A stretch of DNA of 64,000 bases from a virus. Under the pieces are notes generated by a model. The model did not search any database, was not told the origin of the DNA, and was given only the letters and a program-made list of their open reading frames with translations. Of this stretch, positions 41,201 through 49,694 are shown piece by piece. A program made the position numbers and the translations under genes. The first letter of the stretch is position 1. Each line of letters opens with the position of its first letter. Where the stretch lies: positions 1 to 64,000 of IMG/VR virus record IMGVR_UViG_3300007345_000035; one strand, written 5' to 3'.

Positions 41201-42532
41201 ACGGGCCCCAAAGGCCAGGCCCAGTCGGTTGCCGTGAGCGATGGCCTGCGTGGGGATGCCGATGATCTCGGCCAGGTCGGTCAGGGCCGCGTGGCAGTTC
41301 TTGAGGTTGGCGCGTGCGTCCTCGTCGTTCACCCAGTTGCCGAACTGCACCGCGCGCAGGTGGAAGTCGCCCAGCATGCGGGCCTCGTCCACCTTGCCGG
41401 TGATCTCCGGCCCCCTGCGCTTGACCTCCTTTCCGACGTGGCGCTTCCAGCGCGTGCTCTTGCCCTTGCCCGTCGATGCCTTCTTGTCGGCCCAGCTCCA
41501 GTCGTCCGCGCGCTCGATGGTGCCGGCCTTGGGCAGGACCTTGCCGTGGAACGCGGGAACGCTCTTGCTGCGCGTCAGCCGCACGACGCCCTTGGTGAAC
41601 CGCGCCCCCATCGCGTCGGCATAGCCGCGGTAGGTGGCGCGCATGGCGTCGTCCTTCTTGACCAGCCGGTACTGGGTGGGCTCGCCGTCGCCGCTGTAGA
41701 GCCGGCGGATCTCCGAGTACCCAGCGCGACGCAGGGCGTCGTAGGTGATTTTCGCCTTCTTGGGGCGGATGTTGGTGTGGGCCTCGCGCAGGGTCTTGCC
41801 CTGGTAGACCCACGCCTTGACGTGCTCCTCCTCGGTCTCGCCGCTGGGGTGATCGACGTAGATCCCGCCGCTGTAGCTGTAGGCGTCGGGGTCGATGTCC
41901 TCGTCGGACAGGCCCAGCTCTGCGACCAGGTCCGTGGAGCTCATGGGCTTGCCGGTGACCTTGCCCTGGGCCATCAGCTTCCAGTCCTCCACCCACTCCT
42001 TCAGCTCGCTCACGGTGTGGATGCCGTCGAGCTGGTGCGCGAGCCAGTCCAGGCCCTCGACGTAGGCCAGGCGGTCGCCGACGCTGTTGGACGGCTTGGC
42101 GTCGATCATCTTGAGCAGCTGCTGCTTGGCGAACGCTGCGCCGGCCGTGTCTCCCAGGGACCGCTGCTTGACGTGGTCGAACGGACCTATGACCTTGGCC
42201 TTGGTGACCGTGCGGTGCGCCTTGACCTGGCCCAGCCCCTCGAGCTCTTCCAGGTTGTCCCGGTGGACGCGGTCGAAGGTGTGCTTGCGGGCCCCCTCGA
42301 TCTTCTCGCCGGCATCGTGAAAGCGCTTGCGCCCGCTGCGGTCGTCGGACTCCGGGCGGGCCACGGGCTCCGGCTTGGGCTTCGCCGGCCGCTTCTTGCG
42401 CTGGTGCTCGACCACCTGGGTCGCCTTGCCGGTCTTCTTCGACACGCGCTGGTGCTGCTTGACGCGGCCCTTGGTGGCCGAGCTGAACAGGCCCAGCTGG
42501 GCCTGGGCTTTGAGCAGGATGTACAAGCGCAT
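38198..42532 (-). CDS. Polyvalent protein: zincin metallopeptidase-like domain and HD-domain
   Basis: A 1,444-residue protein. A divergent tag lies at residues of about 9-48 (LGLFSS, RVKQHQRVSKKTGKATQVV). Near residue 440-480 the sequence ASAHYEGSQLAINLTKTKGG is followed by SLAHEWGHFMDHVL, a zincin HExxH-type site (HEWGH, near 469) of the kind found in large polyvalent phage proteins (LPD1-like), with RPHEMFARAFESF as the likely third-ligand helix. A second module near residues 900-1010 has HGLRHIGRNI, then MITHDMGYTIP (near 946) and NYHPNAS, an HD phosphohydrolase pattern. The last 300 residues are basic then helical. Role in host takeover or capsid maturation is inferred. Confidence 0.75.
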   Translation of the reverse strand: MRLYILLKAQAQLGLFSSATKGRVKQHQRVSKKTGKATQVVEHQRKKRPAKPKPEPVARPESDDRSGRKRFHDAGEKIEGARKHTFDRVHRDNLEELEGLGQVKAHRTVTKAKVIGPFDHVKQRSLGDTAGAAFAKQQLLKMIDAKPSNSVGDRLAYVEGLDWLAHQLDGIHTVSELKEWVEDWKLMAQGKVTGKPMSSTDLVAELGLSDEDIDPDAYSYSGGIYVDHPSGETEEEHVKAWVYQGKTLREAHTNIRPKKAKITYDALRRAGYSEIRRLYSGDGEPTQYRLVKKDDAMRATYRGYADAMGARFTKGVVRLTRSKSVPAFHGKVLPKAGTIERADDWSWADKKASTGKGKSTRWKRHVGKEVKRRGPEITGKVDEARMLGDFHLRAVQFGNWVNDEDARANLKNCHAALTDLAEIIGIPTQAIAHGNRLGLAFGARGSGNASAHYEGSQLAINLTKTKGGGSLAHEWGHFMDHVLTGTVRGVGDVELKQDGNRLRVHFLSHYEGHPAVPPKVAEAVRNVMASIKHGDPKMVDIATEEAALKADWDEWGARVSKFNVAPRPKTPAERDKFAADRKAIVRARDELKRRQKDLSGKRAGKSDYTRHAEALGDYWGRPHEMFARAFESFVEDELANAGRENTYLVTGTQKQYSVQRANIKTPLEPYPQGAERARINKAMRAFCDALAETSALRKALDAIAVQSAQREQQRSGATGWVPLNKGRPGLVLVPSKSNPQIKRWQRQGGPAPSQQRRRAARPDARAARRTRQEQPAAKPQAHAGASATGKVHDEPMPKLPEGFNDMSKRERAKLTSDWGQVQKEMDARYERPTIGSAADGTAYLEKMAKDGWISPHNVEWGTVCFESLGRQLEAAGASPEDTTELMSMAAQKLIHQEHESVRRTLGDHGLRHIGRNIMQMDSILDALDEGGLAAEPAERAAAVLAMITHDMGYTIPAIARGGFDVKDNYHPNASMELWRTEVGESHALQRVLGSTLTNKAAGWIVSHSSSHIDWERDGVGTAIRLADNTHLFADKMPEVLYNQPQAAELMAKIAIAKKEGVAIDGLKAQLVAHIERRTDIGEPQKSALRQAAGEISKRTPKFLASRLAGRDAKFSFDRASLTMKVDVERSPLREAIGQTFGADAKDKQFIKMLGDFGVKAESVEDRTRLEGDRGAIELAWVDSKPPPNDMEKSYADALGRVQKQWGRISQRGKKGRDTYRFFHVLKKGVRFTFLLDLAKAVVRNRNYEARRGLRPPGTGWEPIPRTARRGWRKPKGKGFDYWYPQLDKKPQNVREHAVRLANDLGELLRAGWDRLEHSAKHTFAEFPAAAKALTRLAGGETLSREDKMKVLSVGITLGHVALALVSKGAAPAIAKLGQKLLTHTVVEAVSSHLTKVYLGKAGLELVGKAVDLVKAGELTAEQAKFTRGIVQAVADELVRTQRAP
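42389..42508 (-). repeat. Divergent tag copy at the N-terminus of the zincin/HD protein
   Basis: Residues of about 9-48: LGLFSS box, VKQHQRVSKK, then TQVVEHQRKK. The HQR element is doubled and the VKAH element is altered. Confidence 0.7.
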
Positions 42533-42540
42533 GGGGTTCC

Positions 42541-45500
42541 CTACGTTGGGCCGGGTGTGTGTTTGAAGGCCCCAGCGGGCAGGACCCAGTTGGCAGGATC
42601 TACCAGTGGGGCCTGCACGTCTCGAGCCTGGACCAGGGTCCGGTACTGCCGCAAGGCCGCCACGTCGATGCTCGCGGTGCCAGCATCAGCCCGTTCAGTG
42701 ACAGTCCGCCCCGCTCGGTCGATAGTGCCAATGAGCTCTTGCTCACGGGCTTCGATGCGGGCGAACTGCGCGGGCAGCAACTCCCGAAGGATGGCCCACT
42801 CGCGGTCGCCGGAGAAAATGCAGCCCGCGCAGCTGACGCGACCGTAGCCAGCCTGGTAGGCCGGGTGCGGCACGATGCCGCGCTCAGCCATCTTGAGCCA
42901 GACCGCGGCCTCGGTCCATCGCAGGACGGGTCTCCAGTGGTCCACGCGCCGACTGTTCGACGCCGTCCGGTGCTTCTCGAGGTCGGCGTACTTGTCACGG
43001 CCTGGACTCTCCTCGCCGCGCTCGCCGGTGATCACCAGGACCTTGCCGCCCTTCTTGAAGCGCGGGTCGTTGCGTAGGGCCAGGGCGAAGACATCGATCT
43101 TCAGGACGGCCGAGCACCAGCGGGTCTGCAGGTTGGCGGACTGCTGGGGGAAGCGCCCACGGCTGGCCACCTTGCCACCACCACCTGCCTCCAGGACGCC
43201 GTCGGGGGTGTCGAACGACACGCCGTGGGTCCGACGGTCCTGTTTGGTGAGCTCACCCTCAAACCCCCCTTTGCGAGCCTGGAACCTAATGGGCAGGCCC
43301 AGCGCCTCTGCAAAGGCGCGGCAGTAGTCCTCAGTGACGGGCCAGTCCATGAACGGCTTGTCGGGCGGGTCGATGCTCTGGTGCCAGAGCTCCACCTTGT
43401 CGTGGGGCACACCCTGGCGGTCCAACTCCTCGAGTGTGGCGAAGGTGGCCGCGATGGAGTCCTTCCCGCCGCTGAACGAGATCAGAATGCTCTCGTACTC
43501 GCCCAGGGGCAGCAGCTCGGTGTCCGTGGATCTCGCGGTCGTTGGTTTCGCTCGCCGCTGGGGCATCTCCCGCAGGTGCTCGCGGACCAGTCGCCCCTTG
43601 CGGACGTAGGTCTTGACCTGGCGCTTCGCCTTTCCGCGGAGGGCTTGCGGGTCGAAGAGTGCGAGCTGGTCAGCCTTGTGCAGTGCGGCCTCGGTGCTGA
43701 ACGTCCCACCATGAAGCACCAGGTGAGGCAGGGCCTCGGGGGTGAGCAGTCGCTCCACGGCGTGGCGGGCCAACACAGTAGCCGGTCGCCAGCCGCCCCC
43801 AGGCTCCCAAACCTGGCCGCTGACGATGTCGCTGTCGCTGGCACCGATGGCAACCGGATCCAGGACCTCGACGAACACACCCGCGGCTTGCGGTTGAGCC
43901 TCGGTGCGCACAACGAACCGGGTTCGCTCAGCCTTTGTGAGCGGGGTGTCGGTGTTGGCGCTGAGGTCGATCTCCGCGGGCCGCGCGTAGTCCTTCCGCA
44001 TGACGGCCGCGATGGTCGCCTCCGGGTTCTTCGCCCGCCACTGCTCGACGGCCTCCGTGATGGGGACCCCGGCGTTGTACATGATCAGCATCGCCTTGGG
44101 GTTCCGCGGGTGCGCCTGCATGGCGTTCTGCTCGTACTCGACGACGCGCTGGAACGCCTTGGGGTGCTTCTCGCGGAGCACCCAGTACCAACCGATCGGC
44201 TGGAACTTGCACATGAAACAGCCGCTCTTGCGCACGTCGCCGAAGCCGTGGCGCTCCAGGATGGCCTGCTCGTCGAACTTGGACACGTTGGACTCGACCA
44301 GGGGGTAGGTCGCCCGCTCGTACTTGGGGCGGCCCATGTCGATCGCCCGGGTGGCCTCGTCGGCCGCGATGCCGATCAGGATGCGGTGCCGACCCAGCTG
44401 GCCCTTCTTGACGCCTGCAGACCAGCCCCGGTTGCCGACACCGAAGCGCTCCTGGGCCAGGTCGTTCAGCAGGTGGCGCGCTGCCGCCAGCTTGTGGTTG
44501 GCCGTGCAGCTGCCTTTGTCGCAGATTCGGACGATCATGCCCTTCTCAGCGTAGTCCTCCATGATGCCGACGCGGTTGTGGTAGTAGCCGCTGGCCGCCT
44601 TGCCCTCGATGCTCTCCGGTGGGTCCTTCCGCCATGGGTGCCCGGTCTGGATGTCCCTGTTGAGCGCGGCCACCTCGGCCTTCAGGCGCTCGTAGGTGAA
44701 GGGGTCGGTGTCCTGCACCTCCTTCATGCGGGCCATGGCGGCCTTCTTGCGCGTCCGCAGGCCGATCAGGCGCTCGCTGTGGGCTTCAGCCTGGGCGGTC
44801 GGCGGCTTGTGGGCCACCAGGAAGCGGATCCCCATCTCCTCGCACAGGGCCCGCACCTTGGGGACCTGGTCCCAGGTGTGCTTCCACTCCGCGCCGGTGT
44901 CGATGAACGTGACGGCGTCGATGTCCTCGGGCTTGAGGATCCGGCCCTCGCTCTTGAGCTTGCCCTCTTTGACCAGCAGCAGCTCGGTGATGGAGTCCCG
45001 GCCCATGCCCATCATCAGGATGGTCAGGTGTGGCCGGTCCAGGTCCCAGCTGTGCTCTGGCCCGAACTCGATCCCGGGCACGGCGTGCCCCTTGGGGGTG
45101 CCGGGATCCGTCTTCCGCTGGTGCTGCTTCACCTGGGTGATGCCGGTCTTGGTCTTCCGCAGGTGGGCCTTGACCTGCGCGAAGAGGCCCTGCTGGCTGG
45201 CCTTGGCCAAGCTCTCCAGGTGGGCCTCGAGCCCAGCGATCAGCCCGCCCTTGCCCTGGAAATGGTCGTGCGACCGGGCGCGCTCCATCAGTTCCAGGGC
45301 GTCCTCGGCGCTCGCGCCTGGGCGGATCTCGAAGTGCCCGCGGGTGGGCATGTGGATGGTGCGCTTGGCCAGGTCGCTGTCGCTCAGCTCCTTCCCCATG
45401 GCGGCGTAGGGCCCGGCCTCCCAGCGGACCTTGAGCCTGGCCGCGCCAGATTCCGCTCGCTGGTAGGCGGCGATCGCCGTCTCGCGTAGGCCGGTCAGCT

Positions 45501-47595
45501 GCTTGAGCCGGGCCTCAAGGGCTATTAGAGCCTTGTCGGCCTGATGGGCGGTTCGCACCCGCTCTGCTCGCTCACTCCCGGCTGCGGTGGTCTCGAATCG
45601 GACCTTGCCGCGGGTGGCACTCCCAGGCTCCGCGCCCGCGCCCACGGTCATGTTGGCGCGGATCTCAGCGGTCACCTTCGCGATCTCATCGCCCAGCTTG
45701 CCGGCGCGCTCGCGCCACTCCGCTGCCGACGTTCCGCGGGCCGACCCCTCGGCCTGGGTCTTGCCGCGGCGGATCTCGGTCGGACGCAGCCCCAGCTGGC
45801 GCAGGGCCTTGTAGGTCGCTCCGGCCTCGTCCAGGAAGCTGTAGGTGACGAACAGCTTGCGGCCGCTGGTGGGCAGCAGCTTGATCAGGCGTGCCGTGAG
45901 CTGGCTGGCGGCGTTGCGGGTGGTGCCGTCGCTGGCCACGCGGGTGAGCTCCAGGACCTCCTCGGGCTTCACGTCGCCTCGGTCCCAGCGCCCGGTCGGC
46001 GTCCCGGCCGTCGCCACGGCTACCAGCCGGTCGCCCCGCATCAGGCCCAGGGCGTACATGATGCCGCGCTCGTTGAGCTTGGGCAGCTTGCTGTGGTGGC
46101 GCTCGACGAAGGCCGCGGCCACCTCGCGCGAGACGTTGACCAGGCGGCCCCGGGTCTTCCCGGTCAGCTCGTCCTGGACGATCGCGCGCATCAGCCACTT
46201 CGGCATGGCCAGCGGGTGCCGGTCGTCGGTGCCGGGGTCGTCGGCTCCGGTGACCCGGATCTTGTCGTAGCCCGGTGGGTTGAAGTCGCCGCTGGCGCGC
46301 TCGGGGTCTGTCTCCATGACCAGCTTGGCGATGTCCAGGGCCAGCTGGATCCGGTCCTCCGGGTGCAGGGGCTCGCCGTCGGGGCCGCGCCGGGGGACGC
46401 TCAGCAGGTCCGGGATGTCTGCGCGGGTCCACAGCTCGTCGGCGTCGGCAGGTGTCTGCATCGCCTGAGCGAACTCAGGGTCATAGACGAAGCGCAGGGC
46501 GCTGTCGGTGACGGTGTCGGCCACCTCGTCGAGCTCGCGGTCGTCCCATGCCCCCTCGATGACCGGGCGCGGACGGTGGCCCTTCTCCCCAGGCTTGGGT
46601 GCGCCCTCGTCCTCGCGCCAGTGGGTGCCCTGCCGGCGCTTGGTGAGGCCGGTGCGCTGGCGGATGATGGCGGCGGCGGTCGCCTGGCCGTCGTTCTCGA
46701 TGGCGCGCAGGTGCTCGCGCAGGGCGCGCTTGGCCCCCTCGGTCTTGCCCTCCTGGTAGGCGTGGACCGCCAGCGCATCCAGGGCCAGCCCCATGCCGTC
46801 GTAGCCGCGGAGCTCGGCATCGGACGCGCCGGCCTTCCGGGCCACGTCCTTCACGCTGGGGATGGCCTCCTCGAGGAGCGCGCGGCGCAGCTTGGCCAGG
46901 GCGCGCAGGGACGGGCTGGCGCGCTTCACGGTGCGCTGGTGGGCCTCGACCTGGGTGATGCCCTTGCGGGTCTTGCGCGCGTGCGCCTTGACCCGGGCGC
47001 GCTTGAACAGCTCCAGCTGGTCGGCCTTGGTGAGGTTGCGCACGGTGCGGGCCACGCGCAGGCGTGCCTCGAGCTGCTTGTAGTCCTCGGGCACCTCGGC
47101 CATGGACAGCGCCAGCCCGCGGCCCTGGACGTGGTCCAGGCGGGCCCGTGGCTCCTGGATGGCCTCGGCCCAGTCGGCCCAGTGCCAGACGGTCAGGCCC
47201 AGGTTCTTCGGGCGCTTGCTGTCGTAGGCCAGCCGGTAGGTCGCCAGGGCGGTGACGGCGTCGGTGAAGCCCACCATGCACTTCGGCTCGTCGTCGTGCG
47301 GGCCGTGCTTCTGGCTCTGGTGGATGACGTAGACCATGGGCGCGGCCTCGGGCCCGTGGGGGCCCAGGAACACGTCCACGGGGTCGCCGTCGATGGCCAC
47401 GGTGTCGGGCACCTCGCCGTAGTGCGCAGGCATCTCGGTAGCCCACTCACGCCCGTCAGGGCTGGTGCCCCGGCGCAGGGAGCCCTTCACGTTCTCGATG
47501 AGCACGCGGACGGTCCCCCACTGGGCCTGGGCCTGGTAGGGGTGTTCGGCCCGGTTGGGCCTCGGCGGACCCATGACGCGGTAGCCAGTCGGCAC
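42541..47595 (-). CDS. Polyvalent protein: pyrophosphatase-like, Mom-like GNAT and two PP-loop (PAPS-reductase-like) domains
   Basis: A 1,684-residue protein with three internal tags. Residues 25-135 hold DGDPVDVFLGPHGPEAAP and MVYVIHQS, the inorganic-pyrophosphatase-like domain seen in phage polyvalent proteins. Tag 1 is near 189-224. Residues of about 440-600 (AAFVERHHSK, RLVAVATAGTP, LELTRVASDGTTRNAASQL, VTYSFLDEAGATYKALRQLG) resemble the GNAT fold of Mom, the phage Mu adenine-modifying enzyme. Tag 2 is near 799-828. A PP-loop domain follows with MGMGRDS (near 862) and GCFMCKFQP. Tag 3 is near 1306-1347. A second PP-loop domain has SFSGGKDS (near 1373) and CAGCIFSG. PP-loop enzymes activate substrates by adenylation, as in PAPS reductase and DndC. 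The start is GTG with GGAG. Confidence 0.78.
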   Translation of the reverse strand: MPTGYRVMGPPRPNRAEHPYQAQAQWGTVRVLIENVKGSLRRGTSPDGREWATEMPAHYGEVPDTVAIDGDPVDVFLGPHGPEAAPMVYVIHQSQKHGPHDDEPKCMVGFTDAVTALATYRLAYDSKRPKNLGLTVWHWADWAEAIQEPRARLDHVQGRGLALSMAEVPEDYKQLEARLRVARTVRNLTKADQLELFKRARVKAHARKTRKGITQVEAHQRTVKRASPSLRALAKLRRALLEEAIPSVKDVARKAGASDAELRGYDGMGLALDALAVHAYQEGKTEGAKRALREHLRAIENDGQATAAAIIRQRTGLTKRRQGTHWREDEGAPKPGEKGHRPRPVIEGAWDDRELDEVADTVTDSALRFVYDPEFAQAMQTPADADELWTRADIPDLLSVPRRGPDGEPLHPEDRIQLALDIAKLVMETDPERASGDFNPPGYDKIRVTGADDPGTDDRHPLAMPKWLMRAIVQDELTGKTRGRLVNVSREVAAAFVERHHSKLPKLNERGIMYALGLMRGDRLVAVATAGTPTGRWDRGDVKPEEVLELTRVASDGTTRNAASQLTARLIKLLPTSGRKLFVTYSFLDEAGATYKALRQLGLRPTEIRRGKTQAEGSARGTSAAEWRERAGKLGDEIAKVTAEIRANMTVGAGAEPGSATRGKVRFETTAAGSERAERVRTAHQADKALIALEARLKQLTGLRETAIAAYQRAESGAARLKVRWEAGPYAAMGKELSDSDLAKRTIHMPTRGHFEIRPGASAEDALELMERARSHDHFQGKGGLIAGLEAHLESLAKASQQGLFAQVKAHLRKTKTGITQVKQHQRKTDPGTPKGHAVPGIEFGPEHSWDLDRPHLTILMMGMGRDSITELLLVKEGKLKSEGRILKPEDIDAVTFIDTGAEWKHTWDQVPKVRALCEEMGIRFLVAHKPPTAQAEAHSERLIGLRTRKKAAMARMKEVQDTDPFTYERLKAEVAALNRDIQTGHPWRKDPPESIEGKAASGYYHNRVGIMEDYAEKGMIVRICDKGSCTANHKLAAARHLLNDLAQERFGVGNRGWSAGVKKGQLGRHRILIGIAADEATRAIDMGRPKYERATYPLVESNVSKFDEQAILERHGFGDVRKSGCFMCKFQPIGWYWVLREKHPKAFQRVVEYEQNAMQAHPRNPKAMLIMYNAGVPITEAVEQWRAKNPEATIAAVMRKDYARPAEIDLSANTDTPLTKAERTRFVVRTEAQPQAAGVFVEVLDPVAIGASDSDIVSGQVWEPGGGWRPATVLARHAVERLLTPEALPHLVLHGGTFSTEAALHKADQLALFDPQALRGKAKRQVKTYVRKGRLVREHLREMPQRRAKPTTARSTDTELLPLGEYESILISFSGGKDSIAATFATLEELDRQGVPHDKVELWHQSIDPPDKPFMDWPVTEDYCRAFAEALGLPIRFQARKGGFEGELTKQDRRTHGVSFDTPDGVLEAGGGGKVASRGRFPQQSANLQTRWCSAVLKIDVFALALRNDPRFKKGGKVLVITGERGEESPGRDKYADLEKHRTASNSRRVDHWRPVLRWTEAAVWLKMAERGIVPHPAYQAGYGRVSCAGCIFSGDREWAILRELLPAQFARIEAREQELIGTIDRAGRTVTERADAGTASIDVAALRQYRTLVQARDVQAPLVDPANWVLPAGAFKHTPGPT
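43551..43678 (-). repeat. Internal tag 3 (divergent) of the 1,684-residue protein
   Basis: KADQLALFDPQ box, then VKTYVRKGRLV and REHLREM. Clearly related in layout but decayed; it lies directly before the second PP-loop domain. Confidence 0.65.
45112..45200 (-). repeat. Internal tag 2 of the 1,684-residue protein
   Basis: GLFAQ box, VKAHLRKTKTG, then ITQVKQHQRK, directly before the first PP-loop domain. Confidence 0.88.
46924..47030 (-). repeat. Internal tag 1 of the 1,684-residue protein
   Basis: LELFKR box, VKAHARKTRKG, then ITQVEAHQR, between the pyrophosphatase-like and GNAT-like parts. Confidence 0.85.
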
Positions 47596-47597
47596 GG

Positions 47598-49685
47598 CTA
47601 CTCCCAGCTGGTTTCGAGCTCGCTCTCTGGCAGCTTGCCCTCAGCGCGGAACATGCCACGCTCCCAGGGGCGGCCGGCTCGCAGCGCTTTGATGATGTCG
47701 GGGGCGATGGCCTGGGCCTTGCGCAGGCTGCCGACCAGGACGTGGTAGGGCAGGGGGGTGAGGGCGTCCACGGTCACCCACGGGATCTGGCCGGGCTTCG
47801 ACCTGAACCGGACGGACACGCCGTCCACAGGGAACGTGGTGTCGAAGTCGGTGCTGGACATCGCCAGCGCCATGCTGGCTCGCGTGCTGCCCTTGGCCAG
47901 GTCCAAGGTCGGGTTGACCACCGGGAAGCACTCGGGGTTGACAGTGAAGCGCAGGCTGCTGCCCTTCTTGAGTCCGGACATCAGGTGCTTCACGGTCTCC
48001 GGGTCGCCGCCCATGTCCTGGTAGGTCTTGATGGCGGCGCGTGCGGTGCCCTTGTCGGTGCGGCCTCGCCTGAAGTCGCCCACCATGCGGTTGGCGAAGC
48101 CTTCGGCCTCCATCCGCTGGCGGTCGCCGGCCGTGCGGACCACGTCGCCGTCGTCCACGCGGGTGCCGGTGGGGGTCTCGCGCAGCCCGTCGGTGCGGCG
48201 TGAGTCTGCGCCAGCCAGGCTGTAGCGCAGGGTGCGCCCCTGCTTGTTGGCCTGCAGGAAGCCCCGATCGGTGAGGCGCTTGAGTGCGGCCCGTTGGATG
48301 GCGCTGCTCTTGCCGAACCCGGTGACCATGTCGGACACGCTGACGGCTCCATGCTCCTGCAGGTGAGCGTCGAGCTGGTCCCAGGTGTAGCCGGCTTTGT
48401 CCATGGCCTCGTTGTCGAGGGCGTCGGCCAGGTTCCCTTTGCGCTTCGGGCCCCTGGATGCCTTCGCCTTCGGCTTCTGCCCACCGGGCAGGGAGTAGCG
48501 CAGGACGCCCTCATGCTTGCCGTGGGCCTCGAGCTGCCCATCGTCCAACATCCGGTGGAGCACGCGAGTGTGCTCATGGGGCTGGCCCCCGAATGCGAAC
48601 CGCAACTCGCGCGCGGTGACGCTGCCGTGCTCCTGCAGGTGCTTGGTGAGCTGCGAGGGTGTCCAGCCCAGCTTCCCGGGTCCGCCCCAGTCCATCAGGG
48701 CGCTGGCGACGCCCCCCTCGGTCAGGCTCTCCTTCGTGGCGCTGGGCAGGTCGAGATCCCAGCGCCCGTTGTCCTCCCGGTAGGACGCGACGGCCTTGGC
48801 CTTGCCCTTGGTCCAGACCCACTGGCGCTGGCCGGTGTGCTCCAGCTCCACGCCGTTCAGTCCGAGGTCGCGGGTCGCGTGGTCGAGGTTGCTGATGGCC
48901 TCAGACCGGGCGTTGCCCTTGGCCACGATGGACGCCCGGAACCTCTTGGCCAAGCCGGGGTGGGTCAGGTAGTCGCCCTGCGTCTTCTCCGTCTTCAGGA
49001 AGGTGTGCCAGCCCTTGGGGTTGCCCAAACTGATCGCTGTCTCGATCTCGGTCAGCCGGTTGTCCAGCTTGCGGTTGAGGCTGTTGGCTGAGACGAGGCG
49101 GCCCGCCGACCCGGATGCGTAGTAGTCCACGGCTCGGATGGCGGCCGACAGGGCCTGGAGCGTGCTCCGCGTGGTGTCGCGCGCGCGCCCAAGGTGCAGG
49201 GGGTCGAAGTCTTTGGCCAGGAGCTCCTTCGCCTCGGTCTCGCGCTTGGCCAGCAGGGCCATGTCCTGCGCTCCGCGCTCCTTCTTCTGCTCGTAGGCGA
49301 ACTCGCCCGCCTTGATGGTGGTCTTCCGGCGGCCGAACTTCGCGTCGAAGTATCGCTTTCCCGTCTGTTGCGTGATGGTGCCAGCGCCGAACTGTGGATC
49401 CCACACGGGGGTTCCCGGAGCCAGCGTGATGCCACGCTGGGTAGCGAGGTTGGGCGGGTAGTCGAAGCCCTTGGGCATCTTCGGCTTCGCCTTGCCGGCC
49501 TTGCGCTTGCGGTCGTGCTGCTTCACCTGGGTGAAGCCGGCCTTGGTCTTGCGGGCGTGGGCCTTCACCTGGCTGGGGCCACCGAACAGGCCCAGCTGCT
49601 CAGTCTTGGCCAGGTCGATGATGATGGAGCCGTAGCCGTCGTGACGGGCGGCGCGCGGATCAAAGGACATCAGGAAGCGTGGCAT
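47598..49685 (-). CDS. Tagged protein with two winged-helix repeats
   Basis: A 695-residue protein. Residues of about 28-62 are a tag copy (LGLFGG, VKAHARKTKAG, VKQHDRKRK). Residues of about 90-120 (WDPQFGAGTITQQTGKRYF) look like a small beta domain. Two similar winged-helix units follow: WTPSQLTKHLQEHGSVTARE near 343 and YTWDQLDAHLQEHGAVSVSD near 432, each ending in LRYSL. The C-terminal 150 residues (FTVNPECFPVVNP, VSVRFRSKPGQIPW) are of unknown type. DNA binding is inferred from the winged helices. It is followed after two bases by the GTG of the 1,684-residue gene. Confidence 0.7.
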   Translation of the reverse strand: MPRFLMSFDPRAARHDGYGSIIIDLAKTEQLGLFGGPSQVKAHARKTKAGFTQVKQHDRKRKAGKAKPKMPKGFDYPPNLATQRGITLAPGTPVWDPQFGAGTITQQTGKRYFDAKFGRRKTTIKAGEFAYEQKKERGAQDMALLAKRETEAKELLAKDFDPLHLGRARDTTRSTLQALSAAIRAVDYYASGSAGRLVSANSLNRKLDNRLTEIETAISLGNPKGWHTFLKTEKTQGDYLTHPGLAKRFRASIVAKGNARSEAISNLDHATRDLGLNGVELEHTGQRQWVWTKGKAKAVASYREDNGRWDLDLPSATKESLTEGGVASALMDWGGPGKLGWTPSQLTKHLQEHGSVTARELRFAFGGQPHEHTRVLHRMLDDGQLEAHGKHEGVLRYSLPGGQKPKAKASRGPKRKGNLADALDNEAMDKAGYTWDQLDAHLQEHGAVSVSDMVTGFGKSSAIQRAALKRLTDRGFLQANKQGRTLRYSLAGADSRRTDGLRETPTGTRVDDGDVVRTAGDRQRMEAEGFANRMVGDFRRGRTDKGTARAAIKTYQDMGGDPETVKHLMSGLKKGSSLRFTVNPECFPVVNPTLDLAKGSTRASMALAMSSTDFDTTFPVDGVSVRFRSKPGQIPWVTVDALTPLPYHVLVGSLRKAQAIAPDIIKALRAGRPWERGMFRAEGKLPESELETSWE
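49500..49611 (-). repeat. Tag copy near the N-terminus of the winged-helix protein
   Basis: LGLFGG box, VKAHARKTKAG, then FTQVKQHDRKRK, at residues of about 26-62. Confidence 0.85.
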
Positions 49686-49694
49686 GGCGTGATC

